DNA from: Parahalioglobus pacificus
Lineage (GTDB): Bacteria; Pseudomonadota; Gammaproteobacteria; Pseudomonadales; Halieaceae
NCBI RefSeq assembly: GCF_014652275.1
Contig: NZ_BMYM01000001.1
Span: forward strand, 682,001-746,000
Length of the DNA stretch: 64,000 nucleotides
Reading direction: 5' to 3'
The translations under genes and the position numbers were made by a program. This document shows positions 8,921 to 17,672 of this stretch, piece after piece (positions within the stretch are counted from its first letter, which is position 1; every line of letters starts with the position of its first letter). The notes beneath the pieces were generated by a model. The model searched no databases. It had not been told where the DNA came from and saw nothing but the letters and a program-made list of their open reading frames with translations.

Positions 8921-8936
8921 AAGTGTAGAGAACGAC

Positions 8937-9821
8937 ATGCGTTTCACGCTCAGACAACTACAGGTCTTTTTGGCAACCGCAAAGCGCGAGAACCTGTCGC
9001 ATGCGGCACAGCAGTTAGCCATGTCGCAGTCAGCGGCTTCAGGTGCGATCAAGGAGCTCGAACGCCAGTTCGATGTGCAGCTGTTCGATCGCCGTGGAAA
9101 GCGCCTGCAGCTCAGTGAGCTGGGCCACCGGTTGCGCCCCGCAGCTGAAGATTTGCTGGCCCGAGCCGACGAGCTACAGGCCTTGCTGGAGGGCGATCAG
9201 GTCAGTGGCCGCCTCAAAGTGGGTGCCAGCCTTACCATCGGTAATTATTTGGCAGTGCCCATTCTTGCAGATTACCGCCAGGCTTACCCCGCAGTGGATG
9301 CCAGCCTGGAGGTGGCGAACACGCGAGACATCGCTGAGGCTGTGGCGGATTTTCAGCTGGATGTAGGGTTGATTGAAGGGGAGTGGTGGCACCCCGATCT
9401 TGAGGTTACGTCCTGGCGCGAAGATGAACTGCAGGTGTTTTGCGAGCCCGAGCACCCACTGGCGCGAAAACGCAGCGTCGGCGACAGAGAACTCATCGAG
9501 GCGCAGTGGATTGTGCGCGAGCCGGGTTCGGGAACCCGCCAGGTGTTCGATAGGGCCATGCACGATATTCTCCCTCAGCTACAGATAAGCCTGGAGTTGC
9601 AGCATACTGAGGCGATCAAGCGCGCGGTGGAGGCGGGTATGGGGCTGGGCTGCTTGTCGCGCATTAGCCTCGAGGATGCATTCAAGCGCGGCTCGCTGGT
9701 GCCGCTTAGGGTGCGCGGTCGAGATTTCACACGACAAATGTCGATTGTTACCCACCGCAGGAAGTACCATGGCAGGGCATTTCAGCAATGGCTGGCCCTG
9801 TGCCAGGAGTATCGTTCTTGA
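8937..9821 (+). CDS. finR: LysR family regulator, FinR-like
   Basis: 294 residues. The N-terminal winged helix-turn-helix (MRFTLRQLQVFLATAKREN, then SQSAASGAIKELERQF) is followed by the LysR substrate-binding domain. The opening residues resemble Pseudomonas FinR as I recall it, and the gene is divergent from fpr exactly as finR is. The proposed role is activation of fpr in response to superoxide or another redox signal. The end of the gene overlaps the start of the SprT-like gene by a few bases, so the two may be cotranscribed. Confidence 0.8.
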   Translation: MRFTLRQLQVFLATAKRENLSHAAQQLAMSQSAASGAIKELERQFDVQLFDRRGKRLQLSELGHRLRPAAEDLLARADELQALLEGDQVSGRLKVGASLTIGNYLAVPILADYRQAYPAVDASLEVANTRDIAEAVADFQLDVGLIEGEWWHPDLEVTSWREDELQVFCEPEHPLARKRSVGDRELIEAQWIVREPGSGTRQVFDRAMHDILPQLQISLELQHTEAIKRAVEAGMGLGCLSRISLEDAFKRGSLVPLRVRGRDFTRQMSIVTHRRKYHGRAFQQWLALCQEYRS

Positions 9822-10363
9822 ACACGTTGATTCAACCGATTAATACCGAGCAGCAGGCCGAAGTCAGGCAGGAGACTCAGCGCTACATCGCCTTGGCGGG
9901 GGAACTGCTTGATCGGGAATTCGCGCCCATCGAGGTGAAGTTTGACCTCTCGGGTACCACTGCCGGCATGTTCAAGTTTGACGGTGAGCGCAGTCTCATC
10001 CGCTACAACCCCTGGATCTTCGCCAAGTACTACGAGGAAAACCTGCACGACACCGTGCCGCATGAGGTGGCGCACTACATCGTGCACAGCATTAAGGGTA
10101 ACCGCCGCTTGAAACCCCACGGGCGGGAATGGCAGTCGCTGATGCAGGCGTTTGGCGCCAACCCCTCAGCCACGTTTAAACTGGATCTGGAAGGTATCCC
10201 GCAGCGAAAGCAGCGTACCCATGATTATCACTGCGGGTGTCGCTCACACGAAGTCTCTACCACCCGTCACCACCGAATGCAGCGCGGTGCAACGTATCTA
10301 TGTCGCTATTGCAATGGCCCGCTGAAATACCGCGGTGAGCAGGGTGCCAGCGAGGTCGGGTAG
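9818..10363 (+). CDS. SprT-like zinc metallopeptidase-family protein
   Basis: 181 residues from a TTG start at 9818, chosen because AGGAGT lies 7 bases upstream. An ATG at 9788 in the same frame would add 10 residues and deepen the overlap with finR. The zinc-protease motif HEVAHY (HExxH) lies in the middle, followed by HGREWQSLM, whose His is the likely third ligand. The C-terminus carries a zinc-ribbon-like segment (HCGC and CRYC pairs). Length and layout match bacterial SprT. SprT's role is poorly defined; the eukaryotic SPRTN relative degrades DNA-protein crosslinks. Confidence 0.88.
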   Translation: MNTLIQPINTEQQAEVRQETQRYIALAGELLDREFAPIEVKFDLSGTTAGMFKFDGERSLIRYNPWIFAKYYEENLHDTVPHEVAHYIVHSIKGNRRLKPHGREWQSLMQAFGANPSATFKLDLEGIPQRKQRTHDYHCGCRSHEVSTTRHHRMQRGATYLCRYCNGPLKYRGEQGASEVG

Positions 10364-10387
10364 TTTTGCCGGCCTGAAAGCGCAGGC

Positions 10388-13267
10388 TTACTGATCGATC
10401 GCGAACTCTATGCCGCTGACGCGATTGGCTTCATCGGTGGCATCCACCCCATCGATAACCGCCCGGTCCGCATCCAAACCCGTATCGTTCACGAGGAAGG
10501 CTTTGGCATTGGTAGCCCTGGCCAGTGCCAGATCAGCCAGGGTGCTGTCATCCACGGGGTAGGTTGCCAATACCGCATCGCGCTGCGCGGAGTGGGTCGG
10601 TGTTTCATCGGTAGCGTTGTCCAGTCGCTTGTAGCGCCGTTCAACCGCGGCCAGGAATCGATCACTGCGAGCGTCGATGTCGTCCTGGCTCAGGCCATCT
10701 GCCATTAGGTCAGCGTTGAGTGCCGCCACCTGCATGCGCCTGCCATCGCTGTCCCTGTTGAACCGCCCTTTGATGATGAGTTGCAGCGAGGGTCGTTGCT
10801 CCAATGCGCCGGCCAGTTCGGTGAGCTTAGTCTTGCCGCGCTCATCCAGATCGGGAGAGCCGGCGTTATACACCACGCGCTCAAGGTCGTCTTCGGTGCC
10901 GACCAGATTGGCCAGAAGGGAGAAAGGCGCGGTGACCGCTTTGGTGATCAGATTGACAAACGCACCGACGATCACGCTCCCTATGGAGAACTGCGGATCG
11001 GCCAGGTCGCCGCTGACTGGCACCGCCAGATCAATAACGCCGTTGATGTCAGTGAGCAGTGCCAGGGCTAGTTCAATGGGCAGGTCCACGGCGCGGTCGC
11101 TCTCGACCCGATCACCCAGCTTGAGCTGGTCCACCACCACCTTGTTGTCGCCTTGCAGGCGGTTGTTTTCCAGCGAGTATTCGAGGTCTAGGTTCAGCAG
11201 GCCACGTTCTATGTCGTAGCCCGCATAGGTGCCGGAGTAGGGGGTTAGCAGTACCAGGTCCACACCTTCGAAGGTCAGGCCCATACCCATCTCAGGCTGC
11301 TCTGCAAAGGGTTTCACGGTGCCGCCCAGGGTCACCGGGGCATAGCCCTCAACTGAACCTTTCAGGTCAACCGCGAGTGTGCTGGCGGGGTCTGTCGACA
11401 GTCCGGTGATGTCGCCGTTCAAGTCGCCGATCACGGCCTGGAAATTGATCGGCAGCGATTCGTCTTTAAAGTTGATGGAGCTGTCGGAGATCACGATCTC
11501 AGGCACACTGACCTGCCATCCGGGCGCTTCATCTGCCGGGTTCTTACCAGCCAGTTCAGCGTCTGATTCAGAGGGGGACTGCGCTTCACCGGACGAGTCT
11601 TCATCTTCCTCGGAGTTGGATTGCAACAGGCGCTGGCTGTTGATGGTGCCATCTTCGCGGATATGCAGCCTGCCGGTGTAGCCATCCAGTAGCAGCGTCT
11701 GCGCCGTAACGGTTTGGCCAACGATGTCGACGTTAAGGCCGCGCCATCGGAAAGAGTCCCAGCCGCTAATGGCGTCCGTTTCTTCATGGATCACAACCTG
11801 CAGTGTGTCGACCTCTCCCTCTAACTGCGTGTTGGTAGGATTAAACTCTGAGAGCGCCACTGTGCCTTTGAGTGAGGTGTTGCCGCCGCGAACCTCGGCG
11901 TTCAGCACCTCCGGTATCAGAGGGGCAAACAACTCCAGGGGCAGCGCCTGCAAGCTGTAGTCGAAATTGCCATCACCGCTGCCGATGTGCAGTTGGCCTT
12001 GCACCGCGAGCTGACTCTGGTCATTGACGACCAGTGCCAATGTCATGGGGCTGGGACCTGCCGCAGGCCAATTAATATCCGTTGCCGTTGCCTTGATGCC
12101 TCGCACCTGTGTTAGTGCGGGTTTGGTCATCTCCGAGCGCCAATCAATGGCTCCGGCCCGGTTCTCGAACTTGGCCAGCGCAACGGTCCACTCGGGTGTT
12201 TGCTGCGTGGGCTGTGGTTCGGGATCAGCGGCCGTCCCAGATTCATCGTCGGGCAATTGAACGTCGAACAGGTCAACCAGACTGACGCGCTCTTCCTCGC
12301 TGAAGCCGCTCAGGCTGATGCCATCAGTAGTCAAGCTGTCGACAGTGACGCTGCTTGAGGCGCTGTCGATCTCAATGCCAGACACCTTCAACGACTCCAT
12401 GCGGGTATAGGTGTCGGGTAGTGCTGCGCGGTCAATAGGGAGGATATTCAGATTGTCGATAGAGACAGTGCCTTGGCTCAGCGACCAGATTGGCGTGTCG
12501 GCCCAGTTGATACTGTAGTGAGCCTCAACTGTAAGCGTGCCACTGTCCACTTCAAAGGCCAGCCAGGGCTTGGCATAGCGCCAGGGCGTACGCAGCTGCG
12601 CATCGGATAAGACAACGCGTCCCTCACTCATGGTGCCCGGTATAGAGAGGTCGCCTTCCCAGTAGAGCCTGCCGCCGGCTTCTGCAGTCACCTCAAGGCG
12701 GTAGGGCTGGCCTGCTTCTTTCAGGGTAGAAAAGTCCCGCACCGCGATGGCCAGATCATCCCAGTGTGTTTCGTAAGCGGGCGATCGGGTTTCGTCTGAG
12801 GTTGTTAGGCGGCGCGCGTGTAGTACCAACTCGCCGATGCTGATGCCGGGAATCTCTGTGGTTTCACTGGGAGCGGCGTCTGTATCTTCACTGGTGAGTA
12901 AATCGCTGATGTTGAAGCTGTCTGCGCCTGTGCGGCGCAGGATGCCATGCAGGCCCTGCAGCTCGATGGCATCGAACACCCAGCCCTTGCTCACCAGTGA
13001 CGCCAGCGACAGGTTTACGTCCAAGGTATCGAAGGCCGCGAATAGCCGGTCTTCGTCATCGGGTTCTGACAGTTCGAGCTTGCGCACTTGCAAGTTCAGA
13101 GTGAAGGGATTGAACAGTATCAACTCGGTACGCAGTGTGCGGTCGAGTGCGTCCCGGGCCAGCGGCGGCGCGGCGAAGTTCATTGCCGGCATGATCACCA
13201 GTAGGCACAGCACCACGTAAATCAGGTATGTGGTGGCAATCCATTGTAGAAAACGAAGCGGCTTCAT
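10388..13267 (-). CDS. DUF748 family (AsmA-like) envelope protein
   Basis: 959 residues. One N-terminal membrane helix (about residues 10-30, TTYLIYVVLCLLVIMPAMN) anchors a very long repetitive beta-rich periplasmic part, as in AsmA/TamB-like DUF748 proteins. The block AFDTLDVNLSLASL near residue 85 and the late DLADPQFSIGSVI near residue 770 are typical of the family. An acidic Ser/Glu/Asp-rich linker lies near residue 565. Related proteins are thought to form bridge-like grooves for lipid transport between membranes, but DUF748 members themselves are little studied. It is monocistronic, converging on the SprT-like gene. Confidence 0.85.
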   Translation of the reverse strand: MKPLRFLQWIATTYLIYVVLCLLVIMPAMNFAAPPLARDALDRTLRTELILFNPFTLNLQVRKLELSEPDDEDRLFAAFDTLDVNLSLASLVSKGWVFDAIELQGLHGILRRTGADSFNISDLLTSEDTDAAPSETTEIPGISIGELVLHARRLTTSDETRSPAYETHWDDLAIAVRDFSTLKEAGQPYRLEVTAEAGGRLYWEGDLSIPGTMSEGRVVLSDAQLRTPWRYAKPWLAFEVDSGTLTVEAHYSINWADTPIWSLSQGTVSIDNLNILPIDRAALPDTYTRMESLKVSGIEIDSASSSVTVDSLTTDGISLSGFSEEERVSLVDLFDVQLPDDESGTAADPEPQPTQQTPEWTVALAKFENRAGAIDWRSEMTKPALTQVRGIKATATDINWPAAGPSPMTLALVVNDQSQLAVQGQLHIGSGDGNFDYSLQALPLELFAPLIPEVLNAEVRGGNTSLKGTVALSEFNPTNTQLEGEVDTLQVVIHEETDAISGWDSFRWRGLNVDIVGQTVTAQTLLLDGYTGRLHIREDGTINSQRLLQSNSEEDEDSSGEAQSPSESDAELAGKNPADEAPGWQVSVPEIVISDSSINFKDESLPINFQAVIGDLNGDITGLSTDPASTLAVDLKGSVEGYAPVTLGGTVKPFAEQPEMGMGLTFEGVDLVLLTPYSGTYAGYDIERGLLNLDLEYSLENNRLQGDNKVVVDQLKLGDRVESDRAVDLPIELALALLTDINGVIDLAVPVSGDLADPQFSIGSVIVGAFVNLITKAVTAPFSLLANLVGTEDDLERVVYNAGSPDLDERGKTKLTELAGALEQRPSLQLIIKGRFNRDSDGRRMQVAALNADLMADGLSQDDIDARSDRFLAAVERRYKRLDNATDETPTHSAQRDAVLATYPVDDSTLADLALARATNAKAFLVNDTGLDADRAVIDGVDATDEANRVSGIEFAIDQ

Positions 13268-13343
13268 AGGTGGCTAAGTCAGCTCATCGAGTGGCAAAGA
13301 GTACATGATTTCTCGGGCTTCACCAGTGCCCCCATCAGGCGCC

Positions 13344-14339
13344 TCAAAGTCCTTTGCGATAGCTATAGGGCGTAACGCCTGTCCACCCTTTGAAGGCGCG
13401 AATAAATGCGCTGGATTCCGAGAAGCCGGCGCGGTGCGCGATCTCCTCGATGCTCAGACTCTTCTTGCCAAGAAAATACAGGGCAGTATCGCGCCGCAGT
13501 TGGTTTTTGATGTCCTTGAAGGTGGTGCCCTCTGCCGTGAGGCGGCGGCGCAGGGTTTGCGGGTGCACGTCGAGATCGGCAGCAACATTTGCCAGTTCCG
13601 GCATGTGCACCAGGTTGTGCCTTACGCGATCGCGCACCTGCTGGGTCCAGCTGTCCTGATCGTACCGCTGGGTGAGCAGTATCAGCACAGGGTGACGCAG
13701 GAAGTGCCTGAGTGACTGCTGTGTCTGTTTGACGGGCTTGTCCATTACGGCTCGCGGCATGATCAGCTCCGAATCGGGCTGTTCGAAGGCCACGGGATTG
13801 GCCAGAAACATTCTGCGGTAGTCTTCCTGGGTGGCCGCCGGGGTGTAGCTGAGATTCACCTGCAGCAGTGGCAGGTGCTCTTGTGCCAGCCAGCTGCAGA
13901 ATCGATGGCAGTTAAACAGGTACATTTCCACCAGGTTGGCCGAGGCCGCATCGATGTCACCCACCAGCGTGATGCTGCACGTGTCGCCCTCTGCTTCAAA
14001 GCGAGTCTGCAAGTCCAATTCGAATAGCTGGAAGAATCGACAATAGCGACTCATCGCCTGCCCCAGCGTCTCGCAACCGATCACCGCGTGACACATCATG
14101 TTCCAACAGCCGACAGGAATGCGGCGAGACCCATAGCCCAGCGACTCGTCGTCCATGGCAACCATCGCGGCAACCTGCAGATCGGCGTAGCGCTCCATGG
14201 GAATACGGGCGCTGTCATCGCGCAGCAGGCGAGGTGAGATCTGACAGTCCCGCAATAATTGGCTTGGATCCAGGCCGGCACTGACGGCGTTGGCCAGTAC
14301 ACGGCGGGCAAACGCCACGGAGATTGACGGGTTACGCAT
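13344..14339 (-). CDS. AraC family transcriptional regulator
   Basis: 331 residues. The N-terminal two thirds match the arabinose-binding-type ligand domain (PF12625) found in OruR/ArgR-like regulators. The C-terminal double helix-turn-helix covers about residues 230-331, with LDVHPQTLRRRLTAEG and the conserved IAHRAGFSESSAFIRAFKRW-like helix (here FKGWTGVTP). It begins 3 bases after the diguanylate cyclase stop, so the two are translationally close and probably cotranscribed. The inducer is unknown. Confidence 0.88.
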   Translation of the reverse strand: MRNPSISVAFARRVLANAVSAGLDPSQLLRDCQISPRLLRDDSARIPMERYADLQVAAMVAMDDESLGYGSRRIPVGCWNMMCHAVIGCETLGQAMSRYCRFFQLFELDLQTRFEAEGDTCSITLVGDIDAASANLVEMYLFNCHRFCSWLAQEHLPLLQVNLSYTPAATQEDYRRMFLANPVAFEQPDSELIMPRAVMDKPVKQTQQSLRHFLRHPVLILLTQRYDQDSWTQQVRDRVRHNLVHMPELANVAADLDVHPQTLRRRLTAEGTTFKDIKNQLRRDTALYFLGKKSLSIEEIAHRAGFSESSAFIRAFKGWTGVTPYSYRKGL

Positions 14340-14342
14340 GCG

Positions 14343-15515
14343 CTAAGCCTGCCTGCTGCCCACGTTCATTTGCAGTGGCTGGTGATTGACCGAGGCCACG
14401 CGGTTCCGGCCACCCTGTTTTGCGGTATACAGGGCCTTATCCACATCGTCATAGAGGGCGTCGATATCCACCTCACCGATGGCAGCGCTCACGCCAAGAC
14501 TCAGTGACAGGGCGATTCGCTGTTGATCCACCAGGATGGGGTAGTCGGCCAGTGACTCCCGTACCCGTTCGGCGAGTACGCGCGCGGACTCAAGGTCGGT
14601 GTTGGGCAGGATAATCAGGAACTCATCACCACCGGTACGCGCAACCACATCGCTGTTGCGGCAGATGTGCTCCAGGGCACGCGCGATCTGTTGAATAACC
14701 CTGTCGCCTATTTCGTGACCAAAGGTTCCGTTAATGGTTTTGAAATGGTCGATATCAACCAGCACGGCAGCGGTGGAGTGCGCGTGCCGCGCCGCCGCCG
14801 CCAGTGTTAAGTGCAGTGACTCGTCCAGCCCGCGACGGTTCGGCAAGCGAGTGAGTGGATCCTGTGTGGAGAGCTGCGAGAGCTGCTGCTGGAACTCGAT
14901 CAAAACACTGGCAAGGAAGCCCACCACGACCAGCGCGTAGTAAACACCGTGCAAGGCAAACTGCAGGTCCCGGGCCTGGCTGCTGTCCAGCCCCGCCAGT
15001 ACACCGGAGGCCGATGCGGCCATACCCAAGCTTAACAGCGTGCAGGCGCCGGCGATGATCCCATCGCCTGCATTACGCTCGCGCACACTGCGCTGTAGGC
15101 AGAGCAGGGCAGTCGCCAGCGCACTGATACCAATCGTTCCGCTGAGTATCAGCAGCATGGCGTCCGGCGGGAAGAAAAACACGCACAGGATGGCACCCAT
15201 GCAAACCGCGCCCAGCACGGTGCGACCCCGGGTGTCGCCACTGCGCTGACCTGCTGCCATATACAGGATGAAACTGTTGAGAATCGCCGCGACCATGGTG
15301 ACGTCTACGCCAACGCCTGGCAGCGAACCTTGTTGCAACAGGTAGGCAATCCAGCCCATCAGCGAGGCCATGAAGAAAACGGTGTACAGCCCCAGACCCG
15401 CCGGCGGGTTGTTGGCGTCAATCATGGCGTAGACCACCACCATCTGGGCACAGGTGAGAGCGAGCAGAATGCTGAAATTCATCAGCGCCCAATTGTCAGT
15501 AAAAATCTGGGTCAT
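14343..15515 (-). CDS. Membrane-bound diguanylate cyclase (GGDEF)
   Basis: 390 residues. The first about 205 residues hold six or seven hydrophobic helices with no periplasmic domain of note. The GGDEF domain starts near DPLTRLPNRRG (219-229). The active site GGDEF is intact at 295-299, and the inhibitory I-site RNSD (286-289) lies five residues before it, so product inhibition by c-di-GMP is expected. No EAL domain is present. It makes c-di-GMP at the inner membrane. The AraC gene directly downstream may form a unit with it. Confidence 0.9.
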   Translation of the reverse strand: MTQIFTDNWALMNFSILLALTCAQMVVVYAMIDANNPPAGLGLYTVFFMASLMGWIAYLLQQGSLPGVGVDVTMVAAILNSFILYMAAGQRSGDTRGRTVLGAVCMGAILCVFFFPPDAMLLILSGTIGISALATALLCLQRSVRERNAGDGIIAGACTLLSLGMAASASGVLAGLDSSQARDLQFALHGVYYALVVVGFLASVLIEFQQQLSQLSTQDPLTRLPNRRGLDESLHLTLAAAARHAHSTAAVLVDIDHFKTINGTFGHEIGDRVIQQIARALEHICRNSDVVARTGGDEFLIILPNTDLESARVLAERVRESLADYPILVDQQRIALSLSLGVSAAIGEVDIDALYDDVDKALYTAKQGGRNRVASVNHQPLQMNVGSRQA

Positions 15516-15645
15516 ACCTGTGAAAGTCGGGTCCCGGCGCTGCTGTCAGTTTAGGTCAATAAATTTGTAGGGGGCGGTCATTGTTGGTGCCAGCAGCGCT
15601 AACCATACTGTGCCCGCTTTATTCGCTGTACTCAGGAGTGTTGTC

Positions 15646-16821
15646 ATGTTGCCAAGAGAGTTTACCGAAGAGCAGGTGATGTTTCGCGATGCTTTTCGCA
15701 AGTTCCTAAGTTCCGAGATTGTGCCTCACATGGAAGACTGGCGCGAGGCCGGTGTGGTTGATCGCGAGGCCTTCCGCAAAGCCGGAGAGCAAGGCTTTCT
15801 GATGGTCTGGCCTGACGAGAAGTATGGCGGTATGGGCGACTATGACATCCGCTTTGACCAAATCATCATTGAAGAGACCTGCTACGCACGCTGTGCCGAC
15901 TGGTTCGCTAACCTGCATGGGCGCCTGGTGGGCCCCTACCTCACCCGCTTCGGCAGCGAGGAACAGTGTGAACGTTTTTTGCCCAAGTGCGTGAGCGGTG
16001 AGACGATTCTGGCCATTGCGATGACGGAGCCCGATGCGGGTTCTGACCTTGCCGGTATGCGCTCCTACGCGGTCGAGAAAGATGACCACTGGGTGCTCAA
16101 TGGCTCAAAGACCTATATCTCCAACGGTATCAACGCCGACGTTGTTATCGTCGCCGCTAAAACTGATCCGGAAAACAATCCGCATGCCATGACGCTGTTT
16201 TTGGTAGAGCGTGGCATGGAAGGCTTCGAGCGCGGTCGTAACCTCGAAAAAATGGGTATGAAGGCCCAGGATACGGCGGAGTTGTTTTTCAATGATGTGA
16301 AAGTGCCCAAGGCGAACGTGCTTGGGGAGCCCGGCAAGGGTTTCATCTACCTGATGGAAGGCCTCGCTGAAGAGCGCCTGCTGGGCATGATCGGTTATCT
16401 GGGCGCTGCCCAACTGTCATGGGACCTCACTCTGGACTTCGTGAAAGAGCGTAAGGTCTTTGGTAAGTCGCTGAGTAAATTCCAGAACACCCAGTTTAAG
16501 CTGGCTGAGCTGCGCACCGAGCTTGATCATGCGCAGGTTTACACTGACCAGTGCGTACGCGCCTTTAACGCAGGCCAGCTCACAGCGGTGGATGCCGCCA
16601 AGGGTAAGCTTTACACCAGTGAGCTGCAGGTAAAGGTAGCGATGGAGGGTGTGCAGCTGCACGGTGGTGCAGGCTATATGGACGAGTACCCGATCAGCCG
16701 CCAACTGACCGACGCGATGATTGCACCGATTTACGCGGGCAGCTCCGAGGTCATGAAGATTATTGTCAGCCGGGATTTCCTGGGTGATGACTACCAGCCG
16801 TTCAATACACGTAATTTCTAA
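15646..16821 (+). CDS. Acyl-CoA dehydrogenase
   Basis: 391 residues from ATG 15646. AGGAG lies 9 bases upstream, whereas the upstream ATG 15610 lacks a site and adds 12 unconserved residues. FAD-dependent alpha,beta-dehydrogenation of acyl-CoA is expected. Family signatures are AMTEPDAGSDLAGM around residue 130, LNGSKTYISNG, and the C-terminal GGAGYMDEYPISR and IYAGSSEVMK blocks. It leads a plus-strand run of SDR, CaiB-like and enoyl-CoA hydratase genes. The neighbours suggest 2-methyl-branched acyl-CoA substrates, but this is inference. Confidence 0.9.
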   Translation: MLPREFTEEQVMFRDAFRKFLSSEIVPHMEDWREAGVVDREAFRKAGEQGFLMVWPDEKYGGMGDYDIRFDQIIIEETCYARCADWFANLHGRLVGPYLTRFGSEEQCERFLPKCVSGETILAIAMTEPDAGSDLAGMRSYAVEKDDHWVLNGSKTYISNGINADVVIVAAKTDPENNPHAMTLFLVERGMEGFERGRNLEKMGMKAQDTAELFFNDVKVPKANVLGEPGKGFIYLMEGLAEERLLGMIGYLGAAQLSWDLTLDFVKERKVFGKSLSKFQNTQFKLAELRTELDHAQVYTDQCVRAFNAGQLTAVDAAKGKLYTSELQVKVAMEGVQLHGGAGYMDEYPISRQLTDAMIAPIYAGSSEVMKIIVSRDFLGDDYQPFNTRNF

Positions 16822-16857
16822 TCGATATCACATCCATTTATAGAGGGAGAACCAACT

Positions 16858-17649
16858 ATGGATATGCAAGGTAAAGTCGCCGTCGTTACCGGTGGTGCAT
16901 CAGGACTGGGCCGCGCAACCGTTAAGCGCTTAGTCGCCGGTGGCATGAAGTGCGCGATCTTCGACATGAATGAAGAGAAGGGCAACGCACTGGTCGCCGA
17001 TCTTGGCGATAACGTTATTTTCCAGAAAGTGAACGTGGCTGACGAAGAATCCGTGCAGGCGGGTGTCGATGCAGCAATGGCAGCATTCGGTGCCATCCAC
17101 GTGAACTGCAATTTCGCCGGTATTGGTAATGCCGTGCGCACCATGGGCAAAAACGGCCCATTCCCGCTAGACGCGTTCAAGATGGTTGTGGATGTAAACC
17201 TGGTGGGCACATTTAATACCCTGCGTCTGTGTGCAGAGCAGATGGCCAAGAACGAGCCTTTCACCAAAGATGGCGGACGTGGCTGTATCGTTAACACCGC
17301 ATCGGTGGCGGCCTACGAAGGCCAGATTGGTCAGGCAGCGTACTCCGCGTCTAAAGGTGGCGTCGTTGGTATGACTTTGCCCATTGCGCGCGACCTGGCG
17401 GTACTGGGTATTCGCGTTAATACGATTGTGCCTGGTCTCATCGCTACACCGCTGATGATGGGTGGTGCCGAGGAACTGACCCCTGAAATCTGGGAGTTCC
17501 TGAAGCCGCTGGGTGAGCAGGTGCTGTATCCCAAGCGCTTGGGTGACCCCGATGAAATTGCCCACATGGCGCAGTTCCTGGTGGAAAACGATTACGTGAA
17601 TGGCGAATGCCTGCGTATGGACGGCGGCATTCGGATGCAGCCTAAGTAA
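16858..17649 (+). CDS. SDR, HSD10-like 3-hydroxyacyl-CoA dehydrogenase
   Basis: 263 residues. A classical short-chain dehydrogenase: the NAD-binding TGGASGLGRAT, the NCNFAGIG strand (replacing NNAG), catalytic Ser in NTASVAAYEG, then YSASKGG. The overall pattern, including FNTLRLCAEQM and ending in MDGGIRM, resembles type-2 3-hydroxyacyl-CoA dehydrogenase (HSD17B10). That enzyme oxidises straight and 2-methyl-branched 3-hydroxyacyl-CoA. It has a good ribosome-binding site (AGGGAGAA) and lies 36 bases after the acyl-CoA dehydrogenase. Confidence 0.85.
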   Translation: MDMQGKVAVVTGGASGLGRATVKRLVAGGMKCAIFDMNEEKGNALVADLGDNVIFQKVNVADEESVQAGVDAAMAAFGAIHVNCNFAGIGNAVRTMGKNGPFPLDAFKMVVDVNLVGTFNTLRLCAEQMAKNEPFTKDGGRGCIVNTASVAAYEGQIGQAAYSASKGGVVGMTLPIARDLAVLGIRVNTIVPGLIATPLMMGGAEELTPEIWEFLKPLGEQVLYPKRLGDPDEIAHMAQFLVENDYVNGECLRMDGGIRMQPK

Positions 17650-17672
17650 GTAACGCGCTATAGGAGATAAGC

